From UBA4064 sp050179135 (lineage in GTDB: Bacteria; Desulfobacterota; Desulfobacteria; Desulfobacterales; Desulfatirhabdiaceae), in contig JBFXFK010000032.1 of the NCBI GenBank assembly GCA_050179135.1, positions 1 through 36,726 on the forward strand: a stretch of 36,726 nucleotides of DNA, in the 5' to 3' direction. Each line of letters starts with the position of its first letter. Position 1 is the stretch's first letter. Position numbers and translations under genes: made by a program. The notes below the pieces were generated by a model. That model ran no database searches and was not told where the DNA came from. It saw only the letters and a list, made by a program, of their open reading frames with translations. Shown here in pieces: positions 1-8,365 of the stretch.

Positions 1-980
1 GCATTGATCTGATTGACTAAAAGTGATGCAAATCCGACTATTGTCGTCAATACGGTCAGCGATGTCGGTAATGCGGTATGGCTGAATGTCCGAAAAACGA
101 CCTGCAAGGGCGTATCTCCGGATTGGCACTGGTGCATGTATTCCGAGCAGATGTGCAGACAGTATGCGATGCCGATGGCCATCAGAAAGACCGGAACCAT
201 CATGGTCAGCATGGACATGCTGATTTCACACAGGGCCATCAGGCCAAACGTCCAGATCAGGGCAGTCAGGACGCACAGGACCGGCAGGACAACACAGTTG
301 ATGTTGCGATAAATGATAAAGAGAATGCCGGCAAACACGACCATACAGATGGGCGGAAGGCTGAGAAAATCCCGTCGGGTCAGGGATGCCAGGGTTTGCG
401 AGACGAGGGGGATGCCGATCTGATAGGCGAATGCCGGTTTCGGAATCCGGCTGATACGGGCCTCGATATCCTGAATCACCGACTCCCGTTTTGCATTTTC
501 GGACAGTACCACGGTAATGGCGGTTGTTCTGTGATCCGTCGATATCAGATTTTTTTGAAACATGTCGATCGGCATCAGTCTCTCTGCGAATTCCCCGATC
601 GACCATTTATTGCCGAGATCCACGGTTTTTTTGACTTCCGGGAGACTGATGATCCGCCTGACGCCCCGAATCCGGGATACATCATCGGAAAGTCCCTGAA
701 TGACGGCAAATGACTCCGGCCTGAAAACGGCATCGCCGCGAACCACGATTCGAATGATTTCATCCGATCCAAAGACCTTTTTATAGTCCTGATACTGAAT
801 GGTTTCCGGAATGTTTTCGATGGCCAGATCATAGACCGATGTTTCGAATGACAGACGAATCGCGTGAAATGAAAAAAAGAGGGTGATGATGCCGATGAAT
901 GTGATGACGGCATAGGGGCGATTCAGCAGACGATTCAGCCAACCCTGCAATGTACACGGATCCAGCAGCCGGTATGACAT
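1..980 (-). CDS. RND/MMPL-family exporter, N-terminal part (cut by window edge)
   Basis: The minus strand is open from an ATG at 980 through the left edge of the window (326 complete codons), so the C-terminal half is missing. The protein begins MSYRLLDPCTLQGWLNRLLN and has a first membrane segment at about residues 24-42, then a periplasmic-type domain, then closely packed hydrophobic segments from about residue 210 on (PPICMVVFAGILFIIYR and following). This is the plan of RND-superfamily MMPL / hopanoid-transporter-like exporters, which use the proton gradient to export lipids or hydrophobic compounds. The substrate cannot be told. The upstream region carries only a weak A/G-rich ribosome site. 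It follows cooS on the same strand after about 109 bases, so it may be a separate unit. Confidence 0.8.
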   Translation of the reverse strand, partial: MSYRLLDPCTLQGWLNRLLNRPYAVITFIGIITLFFSFHAIRLSFETSVYDLAIENIPETIQYQDYKKVFGSDEIIRIVVRGDAVFRPESFAVIQGLSDDVSRIRGVRRIISLPEVKKTVDLGNKWSIGEFAERLMPIDMFQKNLISTDHRTTAITVVLSENAKRESVIQDIEARISRIPKPAFAYQIGIPLVSQTLASLTRRDFLSLPPICMVVFAGILFIIYRNINCVVLPVLCVLTALIWTFGLMALCEISMSMLTMMVPVFLMAIGIAYCLHICSEYMHQCQSGDTPLQVVFRTFSHTALPTSLTVLTTIVGFASLLVNQIN

Positions 981-1089
981 GCGTATTCTCTTTTTATGGA
1001 AAATATGTCGTGAAATCGTGAGGGCGTTATCGTGAAATGGTTCCGCTCTCACGCCCGGACGCCCTCCGCTTTCCCGATCGAAAAAAAAC

Positions 1090-2976
1090 TTATCTGCTAC
1101 ATAATCCCAGCGCGGCCCGTTTTTTCTCGATGTGACGGCAAATCAAAACCGCGGCTTTTTCCGGATCAGGTTCGACTGCAAATGTGGCTCCGACCACATC
1201 GTTCAGTCCTTCGGTCAACAGGTTGACCACGTTCATGCTGCCTGTGATGGGCGGCATGGGACCCAGAACCGTAAATACGCCGGATGCCACAAAATATGCC
1301 CCGATGGACACGGCTTTTTCCGAATACCATTCCGGCGCCGAACCGGCAAGCGGCAGATCGCTGATATCCACACCCAGTGTGTTGGCCAAAGCCGCAGCCA
1401 GGTTCAGAATGCGGACGTTGTCCACACAACTGCCAAAGTGCAGCACCGGTGGAATGCCCAAAGACTGGCATACCGCTTTCAGTCCCGGTCCGGCAAGGGC
1501 CGACGCTTCGGGTGTTTTGAGCCCGGCCTTGCCATTGGCAACCGCCGCACATCCGGTATCCACCACCAGAATATCATTTTCAATCAGGCGTTTTGCCAGA
1601 GTGACATGACCATAGTCCTGTTTGATTTTTGGATTGTTGCATCCCACAATGCCGGCAGCCCCCCGGATGGCGCCGGATTTGATGGCGTCGATCAACGGGG
1701 TTACGCTGCCGCCAAGGGCCTTGACAATGGATTCGATGGAAAAACCGGCCATCATGTCGACCGGTTCCACCGGAATATAGACCCGGCTCCGGTTTCTGAA
1801 ACTGAAATTTTCAACGGCTTCCCGAACCAGTTTTCGGGAAAGTTCCAGGGCATTTTCCGGATGAAATTCACAGTGGGTCATTCCGGGAAATTTGGCCTTG
1901 TCGCTGGTGCTGATCATTTTGGTGTGATAGCAGGCCGCAACCTGGGAAATGGCCGGCATGATGCATTGGTAATCCACAATCATCATCTCGACGGCGCCGG
2001 TGACAAGGGCCAGCTCGGTGCTTAAGTGGTTTCCGGCGATTGGAATGCCATGCCGCATCTGAAGCTCGTTTCCGGTGCAGCACAAACCGGCCAGATTGAT
2101 GCCGGATGCCCCTTTTTCCTTTGCCAGCGCAATCATGTCCGGGGACTGACATGCCTGAAGGATGGTTTCCGACACAACCGGATTGTGGCCATGCACCAGA
2201 ATGTTAACCTGATCCGCCTTCAACACGCCCATGTTGGCCGAGGATTGGGATGGCATGGGCGTCCCATACAGAATATCCGAAACATCTGTCGCAATCATGG
2301 AACCGCCCCATCCATCGGAAAGCGCATTGCGAAGGGCGTGCAGCAGGATGCTGACCCAGTCGTTGTCAACGCCCATATGGGTCCGGTGCATCATTTCCGA
2401 TGTTTCGCGGTCAATGCCTCTGGGGGTGATGCCAATGTTTGCCCAAAGATTTCTCCGTTTTTCCGGCGCCCGGCTGACAAACTGAAGACATGTCTTGCGG
2501 GTGCCGTAATCCTCCTGCATGGCACCGGCCAGTTCGGCTGCAATGGTCAATACATTTTTCCCGTCGGTATCGATGCCATATTCCCGCGCAACCGTTCCCA
2601 GCTTGATTTCATCCTTTATGGCATATCCGGGGGCCTTGCCGGCGGCGACTTTTTCCAGAACCTCGACCAGATCCCGGCCATGATCCGAATGGGCTGCTGC
2701 GCCTGCTGCAATCATGCGTCCCAGATTCCGGGCCACAATGATATCGGCATCAGCCCCGCATACACCCCGTTGCGGGCCTTCTCCAAATGGGTCAATCCTG
2801 CAGGGTCCCATCACGCAGATTCGGCAGCTCAGTCCCATTTCACAATATCCGCAATGGGGTGACTGGGCCTGATGGCGGTCCCATACGGTTTCAATCATCT
2901 CCTGTTCCGCCTTTTTAAGCATCAGACGGGTATCCTGCGCAATACTGTATTCACTGTAATTCTTTAATGAATTCAT
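1090..2976 (-). CDS. cooS: Anaerobic Ni-Fe CO dehydrogenase catalytic subunit
   Basis: 628 aa, the normal length for CooS, which oxidises CO to CO2 at a Ni-Fe-S C-cluster. The N-terminus has the B/D-cluster cysteines (C42, C45, C51, C54, C59, C73, in CGYC...SCRICVMGPCR). C-cluster ligands are visible as HGHNP (H262/H264), GLCCTG (C299/C300), DYQCIMP (C338), GCNNPK (C446), DTGCA (C476) and GSCVDN (C517). Proton-relay histidines (AHSDHG, H96/H99) and a catalytic-type lysine (SEKAVSIG, K554) are also present. The ATG at 2976 is chosen because AAGGAGG lies at 2983-2989, just upstream; a longer TTG start at 3006 lacks such a site. It sits 26 bases after cooF in an FNOR-cooF-cooS operon. No acetyl-CoA synthase subunit or CooC is next to it, so a monofunctional CODH is inferred. 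Confidence 0.96.
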   Translation of the reverse strand: MNSLKNYSEYSIAQDTRLMLKKAEQEMIETVWDRHQAQSPHCGYCEMGLSCRICVMGPCRIDPFGEGPQRGVCGADADIIVARNLGRMIAAGAAAHSDHGRDLVEVLEKVAAGKAPGYAIKDEIKLGTVAREYGIDTDGKNVLTIAAELAGAMQEDYGTRKTCLQFVSRAPEKRRNLWANIGITPRGIDRETSEMMHRTHMGVDNDWVSILLHALRNALSDGWGGSMIATDVSDILYGTPMPSQSSANMGVLKADQVNILVHGHNPVVSETILQACQSPDMIALAKEKGASGINLAGLCCTGNELQMRHGIPIAGNHLSTELALVTGAVEMMIVDYQCIMPAISQVAACYHTKMISTSDKAKFPGMTHCEFHPENALELSRKLVREAVENFSFRNRSRVYIPVEPVDMMAGFSIESIVKALGGSVTPLIDAIKSGAIRGAAGIVGCNNPKIKQDYGHVTLAKRLIENDILVVDTGCAAVANGKAGLKTPEASALAGPGLKAVCQSLGIPPVLHFGSCVDNVRILNLAAALANTLGVDISDLPLAGSAPEWYSEKAVSIGAYFVASGVFTVLGPMPPITGSMNVVNLLTEGLNDVVGATFAVEPDPEKAAVLICRHIEKKRAALGLCSR

Positions 2977-3002
2977 GGGAATCCTCCTTGTCTGAAGACC
3001 GG

Positions 3003-3611
3003 TCAACAGGCTGTTGCCAGATTATGCTGGCTTTTTTTAATGGCTTGTAACAGTTCGAACCCGTCAAATTTGCCAGTGGCCACCGTTACAGGCTCCGGCC
3101 AAATGGTTTGGGTGATCTCCCGGGTTTTTCGGTTCTGGGCCTTGGCAACCGGTTCAAACGTCAGCGCGCCGCTTTTGCACATTTCAACACACGCGGGAAT
3201 CAGCCCGACAGCCTGTCTGGAAATACAGTTATCGCATTTGATGGCCACGGTTTTTCCCGGGGGGGCCCAGTTGTCCTCATGATACCGGATAACACCAAAC
3301 GGGCAGGCCATGGCGCAGGACGCACAGTTGATGCACAAATCCGGATTGATCAAAACCGTTGCCGTCGCGGGTTCCCGATAAATCGCACCGGGAAGGCAGG
3401 CCAGAAGACAGGGCGCCGGATCACAGTGCCTGCAGCGGTTGGGAAATCCCCGGCCATACAGGCTGGCGCCGATATGAATGCGGGGCTTGGGAAGCGGTTT
3501 TTCCTGTGTTGCGGAAAAAAGTGACAGCGATACGGAATGGGCTGTGGCGCATGCGGTCATGCACTGCATGCACCCGACACATTTTTCAGGATGTATGACA
3601 ACCTGTTTCAT
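3003..3611 (-). CDS. cooF: CooF-type ferredoxin-like electron carrier, four [4Fe-4S] clusters
   Basis: 202 aa, soluble, no membrane segment. Sixteen cysteines form four cluster-binding sets: C11/C14/C17/C21, C60/C63/C68/C72, C93/C96/C99/C103 and C126/C129/C141/C145, the layout of the CooF/HycB/DmsB family. In CO-oxidising bacteria CooF takes electrons from CooS and passes them to a hydrogenase or oxidoreductase. Here the likely acceptor is the FAD/NAD oxidoreductase encoded just upstream (46-base gap). The ATG at 3611 has a strong AAGGAGG at 3620-3626. The C-terminal 40 residues lack cysteines. Confidence 0.93.
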   Translation of the reverse strand: MKQVVIHPEKCVGCMQCMTACATAHSVSLSLFSATQEKPLPKPRIHIGASLYGRGFPNRCRHCDPAPCLLACLPGAIYREPATATVLINPDLCINCASCAMACPFGVIRYHEDNWAPPGKTVAIKCDNCISRQAVGLIPACVEMCKSGALTFEPVAKAQNRKTREITQTIWPEPVTVATGKFDGFELLQAIKKSQHNLATAC

Positions 3612-3657
3612 GACGGTATCCTCCTTTATTCCGTTGAAAAATAATATCGTAACTACT

Positions 3658-4863
3658 TTAAAGTGTTTTCAATATCCCCATCTCCGAAGCCGAAAGTGGA
3701 AACTGTCGCTGAATCAGGGATACCAGATGTCCGCCGCTTTCAATCCGGTTGATGAGAATGAAACCCGCCAGACGGTTGTCCTTTATAACAAATTTGCGAT
3801 AAACCGGCAGGCGGGGTTCAATCCGGCTGTAAATCTGATACCCGTCATCCGGTTCCGGATTGATTAGACCGGCGGTCATGACATCCAGATCAAATATGCG
3901 AATGACATTTCTGCCCAAGCTTCCCGGATATGAAACCGTCCGTCCGGCCATGTTCATGCCGGCAACCCGGCCCTGCATGGCCGCCTCGGGCCAGATGGCA
4001 TTGATCCAGGGGCGCTGTCGCACCCGATCGATGCATTCCGCCACATCTCCCGCGGCATAGATTCCGGGGATGCCGGTTTCCATATTGGTATTGACCAGAA
4101 CACCGAGATCAACCGGTATCCGGTCTTTTGGAATGAACCCGACAGCCGGCCGAACCCCTTTCCCCACGATTACCCGGTCACAGGCAAGCACAGAGCCATC
4201 AGAAAGATGGGCCTCCCGCACCCGCGAATCGCCTTCAAAAGCAAGCGCGTCAATTCCGGTCCGGACTGTCAGGCCATTGGCTTTCAGACTGTCCAGAATC
4301 ATGCCGCCGGCGATATCATCCACCTGCATGGACAGGGGATATTCTGAGCGGATCAGCATGGTGACCGGTATGTTTCGGCGCATCAGGCCATAAGCGGCCT
4401 TGAATCCCACCAGACCACCCCCCAGAACCAGGGCATGGCGGGCCGTGGAAATGTCTGTCAGCATATTTTCCACATGAGAAACGGTTCTCATGGGAAAAAT
4501 ATTGTTTAACGCATGTCCGGGGATTTTCAGGGTACGCGGGTCCGCACCAGTGGCAATCAGAAGGCGGTCAAAGAAAATCGACTCATGGTCATCGATCGTT
4601 ACGGCATGTGCATCCACGTCGATGGATGTTACGGTTGCACCGGGGATGGACCGGATCTGGAGGTCGTCATAAAATTGGGGGCTTCGAATGGCAAGACGGT
4701 CTGAAGATATCCTGCCTTCCAACATCAGGCTGATCATGGGGCGGCAATACGGGGGGTGGGATTCGGCGGCAACAAGGGTGATGGCGGCGGTTGGATCGAG
4801 ATACCGGATGGTTTCAGCGGCCTGAATACCGGCAATGCCATTGCCGATAATGACATGGTTCAT
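3658..4863 (-). CDS. FAD/NAD(P)-dependent oxidoreductase linked to CODH (FNOR type)
   Basis: 401 aa two-dinucleotide-fold flavoprotein. The FAD motif is at residues 5-12 (IIGNGIAG), the NAD(P) motif at about 146-153 (LVLGGGLVG), and a second FAD motif is GIYAAGDVAE. The motif PPYCRP (about 37-42) resembles the active-site region of the rubredoxin reductase / NirB-like class. Adjacent cooF and cooS genes make it the 'FNOR' often found in cooS-cooF-FNOR clusters, where it is proposed to couple CO oxidation to NAD(P)+ reduction. The ATG at 4863 is preferred over an upstream TTG (4887) because GGGAGAG precedes it. It is first in the operon. NAD versus NADP preference cannot be judged. Confidence 0.88.
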   Translation of the reverse strand: MNHVIIGNGIAGIQAAETIRYLDPTAAITLVAAESHPPYCRPMISLMLEGRISSDRLAIRSPQFYDDLQIRSIPGATVTSIDVDAHAVTIDDHESIFFDRLLIATGADPRTLKIPGHALNNIFPMRTVSHVENMLTDISTARHALVLGGGLVGFKAAYGLMRRNIPVTMLIRSEYPLSMQVDDIAGGMILDSLKANGLTVRTGIDALAFEGDSRVREAHLSDGSVLACDRVIVGKGVRPAVGFIPKDRIPVDLGVLVNTNMETGIPGIYAAGDVAECIDRVRQRPWINAIWPEAAMQGRVAGMNMAGRTVSYPGSLGRNVIRIFDLDVMTAGLINPEPDDGYQIYSRIEPRLPVYRKFVIKDNRLAGFILINRIESGGHLVSLIQRQFPLSASEMGILKTL

Positions 4864-4899
4864 GGCGCATCTCTCCCTTGAATCCAAAGAGTCAATGAT

Positions 4900-4928
4900 G
4901 CATTACGTTACCACGATTCCATGATCAA
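4900..4928 (-). promoter_or_regulatory. Possible sigma70 promoter for the CODH operon
   Basis: Read on the minus strand, TTGATC (4923-4928) is followed after 17 bases by TAATGC (4900-4905), about 37 bases before the FNOR start codon. Both boxes are only partial matches. No CooA/CRP-type palindrome with good symmetry was seen, so CO-dependent control is not supported by sequence here. Confidence 0.25.
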
Positions 4929-4959
4929 GACAAATAATAATCCGCAGTAACTACCCAGG

Positions 4960-4980
4960 AATTCAGGATTCAGAATTCAG
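4960..4980. repeat. Heptamer array, NATTCAG type (3 units)
   Basis: Three head-to-tail 7-base units: AATTCAG, GATTCAG, AATTCAG. It shares the TTCAG core with the longer array 64 bases away at 5044. A similar pairing of an ATTCAG-type with a CTTCAG-type array recurs at 24964-25098. Confidence 0.85.
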
Positions 4981-5043
4981 AATAAAAAGGTTTATGTCAT
5001 TTTCATAGATCGGGGTGAATCCATCGGAATGCTGTATGCCGTA

Positions 5044-5092
5044 CCTTCAGTCTTCAGCCTTCAGTCTTCAGCCTTCAGCCTTCAGTCTTCAG
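5044..5092. repeat. Heptamer array, YCTTCAG type (7 units)
   Basis: Seven perfect-phase 7-base units alternating CCTTCAG and TCTTCAG. The array overlaps the 3' end of the minus-strand methyltransferase gene and contains its TGA stop (5075-5077). Related arrays with the same orientation lie at 8317-8351 and 25064-25098, also next to minus-strand gene ends. Confidence 0.92.
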
Positions 5093-5671
5093 CCTTTTCA
5101 GGACATATCCCAGCCATATATCGCCGGTATCGATGGCAGAAATATTTCGGTCGAAATGAAGAATTTCCAGTCCGCACGGGTCAAAGAGTTCCCGCAGCAA
5201 GCTGTCCTGCCAAAGATAAAAAATTCTCCCGGTTTTATCCCGTCTGGTCCCAACGCCTTCTTTCTGGGACAGATAGGCCAGCCCGCCCTGTGGTGATTCG
5301 GGATTCAAGGCTTGCAGGATGCGAATCAGGGTGGCGGCCAGAACGGAAAAGGGAACATGGACCAGGGCTGCCGAAAGGAGTATGGCATCAAAAGCCATGG
5401 ACTCGAATGGATACGTTTCAAAGTCTCCCTGGATAACGGTGCATCCGGAATGAATTCTGGCGAGATTGGCAAGACCGGGAGATTTTTCAAAACCGGTCAC
5501 AACAAAGCCGCATTTTTGGAGATATCGCAAATCTCTGCCGCTTCCGCAGCCCACATCCAGAATGGAGGCCCCTTTTTCAAGCCGGTCCACAAAGGGTTGA
5601 AGAAAGGACGGTTCAACGGAAACCGTTTTCTGGTGGTAATCCATAAAATGCGTTGCGTAATAATCGGACAT
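5075..5671 (-). CDS. Class I SAM-dependent methyltransferase
   Basis: 198 aa. The SAM-binding motif I is LDVGCGSGRD at residues 38-47, followed by an acidic end of strand two (FEKS) and DFETYPF in place of motif II. This fits a small stand-alone Rossmann-fold methyltransferase; the substrate cannot be predicted. The gene starts 9 bases after the stop of the hybrid sensor kinase on the same strand and has no good ribosome site of its own, so it is probably translationally coupled. Its last residues (about LKRLKTEG) and its stop codon are encoded by the heptamer array, so the C-terminus may have been remodelled by repeat growth. Confidence 0.85.
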   Translation of the reverse strand: MSDYYATHFMDYHQKTVSVEPSFLQPFVDRLEKGASILDVGCGSGRDLRYLQKCGFVVTGFEKSPGLANLARIHSGCTVIQGDFETYPFESMAFDAILLSAALVHVPFSVLAATLIRILQALNPESPQGGLAYLSQKEGVGTRRDKTGRIFYLWQDSLLRELFDPCGLEILHFDRNISAIDTGDIWLGYVLKRLKTEG

Positions 5672-5680
5672 ATACGCCCA

Positions 5681-8242
5681 TTATGCCCCACGCACTTCGG
5701 GTTTTTTGAGCCACTTGTTCAGAACCTGAAGCAGAATATCCCGGTTGATGGGTTTGCTGATATAATCATCCATTCCGGCTTCCAGACATTTCTCCCGGTC
5801 GCCTGCCATGGCATGAGCGGTCATTGCCACAACCGGCGTGTGACATAAATCACCTTCCAGGTTGCGGATGCGTCGGGTTGCCTCCAATCCGTCCATTTCC
5901 GGCATTTGAATGTCCATCAGGACCATGTCATAGAGGTTTTCCATCAGTTTGCTGACACCCTGTCGGCCATTTTCAGCCAGATCGACATCAAATCCGAATT
6001 TTTGCAGGGTGATATAGGCCATTTTTTGACTGACCGGATTGTCTTCCACCAGAAGAATCCGGTGTGGCGGGGTTTGGCCGGCGGATCTGGATAAATCCTC
6101 AATCCGGGATTTGGATTTTTTCATCAGAAAGGAATCTGCTGCAGAAGCCACTTTACCACTTTCTCCCCCCATAACGGTGAACAGGGTGTCAAGCAGTTTG
6201 GACTGGCGAACCGGTTTGGTCAGAAAACCATCCAGTCCGGCTTTTTGGAGGGCGGCCGAATCCACATAGCCGCCAACCGAGCTTAACAGAATCATCCGGG
6301 GATTGGGAATATTGGAATTTTCCTCAATTTTTTGAGCCAGCATCAGACCATCCATTTCCGGCATGGCCAGTTCCATCAACAGGAGGGTGAACGGCGAATT
6401 CTCAATAGCGGCCTTTTCCAGCATGCGGATGGCGCTCTGGCAATCCCCGACCGTTTCATGGGCCACATTCCAGTTGGACAGGTAATGATCCAGTATCTTT
6501 CGGCTGGTGGCATTGGCGTCAACAATCAGACACCGGGTTGTGTTCAGTGGGCTGATCGCGTTTGAAGTTCTGTCTTCAATGGCGCTGAGATAAAATTCTG
6601 TTTGTTTGGTCAGAGGCAGAGTGAACCAGAATGTCGATCCTTTCCCGGGGGTGCTTTCCATCCCGATATCCCCACCCATCATTTCAACCAGCCGCCTGGA
6701 TATGGCCAGTCCCAGGCCGGTTCCGCCATATTTGCGTGTGGTCGCGCCATCAACCTGGGTGAATGTTTGAAAGAGGAGCCGCTGTTTTTCCGGCGCAATG
6801 CCCATACCCGTATCCGAGACGGAAAACCGCAATTGCTGGGTTTCATCTGTCTGGGTCATCATCTGAACGCGAATCAGAACATCGCCTTTTTCTGTAAATT
6901 TGACCGCATTTCCAACCAGATTGGTCAAAATCTGACGGAGACGAACCGGGTCGCCAATGACCGGCGAGACAATATTGCTGTCTTTCAGAAGACCCAGTTC
7001 GATATGTCGCTTTCTGGCCGATTTGGAAAATAGATCGATGGCATCTTCCAGCACGGTCATCAGGTCGAACTCCACGTGTTCCATCACCAGTTTTCCCGCT
7101 TCAATCTTGGAAAAATCCAGAATATCATTGATGATGGTCAAGAGGGAATTGGCGCTGCTCTGAATGGTAAGGGCATAGTCCTTCTGGATATCCGTGAGTC
7201 CGGTATCCAGCAACAGTTCGGTCATTCCGATGACACCGTTCATCGGGGTCCGTATTTCATGGCTCATGTTGGCCAGAAATTCGGATTTGAGCCGGGACGA
7301 TTCCAGTGCGGCATCACGTGCTTCCTGTATTTGCTGCTCAAAATGTTTCTGTTGGGTGAGGTCTCTCACCATCCCGGTAAACAGCCGTTTTCCTTTGACC
7401 GGCACCTCGCTGACAGCCAGATATGCCGGGAAAACAACCCCGTCCTTGCGTACCGCACACTGAATTTCCCGCCCCATGCCGATGATATGGGCAGTACCCG
7501 TTCTCAAATAGTTTTGAATGGCGCTGTCATGTTGGCTCCGGAATGGTTCGATCATCAGCGTATTCACGTTTTGACCGATGATTTCATCAGGCCTATAGCC
7601 AAAAATTTGGGCTGCGGCCGGGTTGAGAGCTTGAACAATGCCGGTTTCATCAACAGAAATAATGCCATCCACGGCGCTGTTCAGAATGGTCTGAAGCCGG
7701 ATTTCATTGTCCTGAAGGGTAAGTTGAAGGTGTTTGGCCTGTATGATGTCGGCAAGTGTTCCGGATAGCATCGGAAAACAGTCCGGTGGCGCATTGTCGG
7801 GTTGAAACGCCTGTGTCATAAACAGCAGAAGTATGCCTGAACAGGTGTTTTGGGCATGAAGGGGAATGGCCATGTGGTGTGTGCCCGGCATTTGTGCACA
7901 GGTACAGGAATCGGATTCGGGCTTCGAAATTTGAATTTGTCCGGTTTGGAACGCCCGGGCACAGGTACAGGTTGCGGAAGTGACGGTTTTGCAGGCCGAT
8001 TGATGTGCCGTTGAAAGATTTCTGCCGGCGGAAAGAAAAAGATGATGGCGGTTATCATCCCACAGAAAAATGGCGCCGGTTCCGGACAGAGGCAGCCAGG
8101 GTATGGAGAGGATGACATCGAGAAGGCTGTCGAGCTGTTCTGAAAACTCTCCGGGCCGAATCCCGATCCGAAGCAGATCGTTCAGAATCACATTCATATC
8201 ACTGCCAGGGCAGGGTGTTAATGGGTTGATCGGTGAAGTCAT
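5681..8242 (-). CDS. Hybrid sensor histidine kinase (GAF-PAS-HisKA-HATPase-REC-REC)
   Basis: 853 aa, no membrane segment, so a cytoplasmic sensor is likely. Domain order: GAF-like (about 30-170) with a cysteine-rich stretch (C84, C92, C94, C113, C115, C134); PAS (about 181-300); HisKA with H328 in NMSHEIRTPMNG; HATPase_c with N446, DTGMGI and GGTGLGL; REC1 (about 570-690); REC2 (about 727-845). REC2 has the normal acceptor Asp (MDIQMPEMDG, D777). REC1 reads MELAMPEMDG, with Glu (E624) where Asp is expected and VDAN instead of VDDN, so it is probably not phosphorylated. The ATG at 8242 is used; no clear Shine-Dalgarno is seen, and an internal ATG at 8197 is possible. The signal sensed is unknown; the cysteines could bind metal, Fe-S or redox signals. 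Confidence 0.92.
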   Translation of the reverse strand: MTSPINPLTPCPGSDMNVILNDLLRIGIRPGEFSEQLDSLLDVILSIPWLPLSGTGAIFLWDDNRHHLFLSAGRNLSTAHQSACKTVTSATCTCARAFQTGQIQISKPESDSCTCAQMPGTHHMAIPLHAQNTCSGILLLFMTQAFQPDNAPPDCFPMLSGTLADIIQAKHLQLTLQDNEIRLQTILNSAVDGIISVDETGIVQALNPAAAQIFGYRPDEIIGQNVNTLMIEPFRSQHDSAIQNYLRTGTAHIIGMGREIQCAVRKDGVVFPAYLAVSEVPVKGKRLFTGMVRDLTQQKHFEQQIQEARDAALESSRLKSEFLANMSHEIRTPMNGVIGMTELLLDTGLTDIQKDYALTIQSSANSLLTIINDILDFSKIEAGKLVMEHVEFDLMTVLEDAIDLFSKSARKRHIELGLLKDSNIVSPVIGDPVRLRQILTNLVGNAVKFTEKGDVLIRVQMMTQTDETQQLRFSVSDTGMGIAPEKQRLLFQTFTQVDGATTRKYGGTGLGLAISRRLVEMMGGDIGMESTPGKGSTFWFTLPLTKQTEFYLSAIEDRTSNAISPLNTTRCLIVDANATSRKILDHYLSNWNVAHETVGDCQSAIRMLEKAAIENSPFTLLLMELAMPEMDGLMLAQKIEENSNIPNPRMILLSSVGGYVDSAALQKAGLDGFLTKPVRQSKLLDTLFTVMGGESGKVASAADSFLMKKSKSRIEDLSRSAGQTPPHRILLVEDNPVSQKMAYITLQKFGFDVDLAENGRQGVSKLMENLYDMVLMDIQMPEMDGLEATRRIRNLEGDLCHTPVVAMTAHAMAGDREKCLEAGMDDYISKPINRDILLQVLNKWLKKPEVRGA

Positions 8243-8316
8243 ATTGGATGTTTGTTTTTAAAGTATTGAGATATGCGTATTGAGAATCTCTCTGGCTGTC
8301 CGGCGCCGGCATTTAT

Positions 8317-8351
8317 CCTTCAGCCTTCAGTCTTCAGCCTTCAGTCTTCAG
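8317..8351. repeat. Heptamer array, YCTTCAG type (5 units)
   Basis: Five 7-base units in phase: CCTTCAG, CCTTCAG, TCTTCAG, CCTTCAG, TCTTCAG. It lies 14 bases beyond the stop codon of cobD (minus strand) and upstream of the hybrid kinase. Confidence 0.9.
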
Positions 8352-8365
8352 CCTAATAACCTATG

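Noticed and set aside
1132..2862. Long plus-strand open frames opposite cooS
   Set aside because: They are antisense to a cooS gene with all catalytic residues and show no recognisable domain.
2977..3006. TTG start of cooS at 3006
   Set aside because: The AAGGAGG at 2983-2989 serves the ATG at 2976, and the extra ten residues do not fit the family N-terminus.
5044..5092. Heptamer array as a CRISPR
   Set aside because: Units are 7 bases and contiguous, with no unique spacers and no cas genes nearby.
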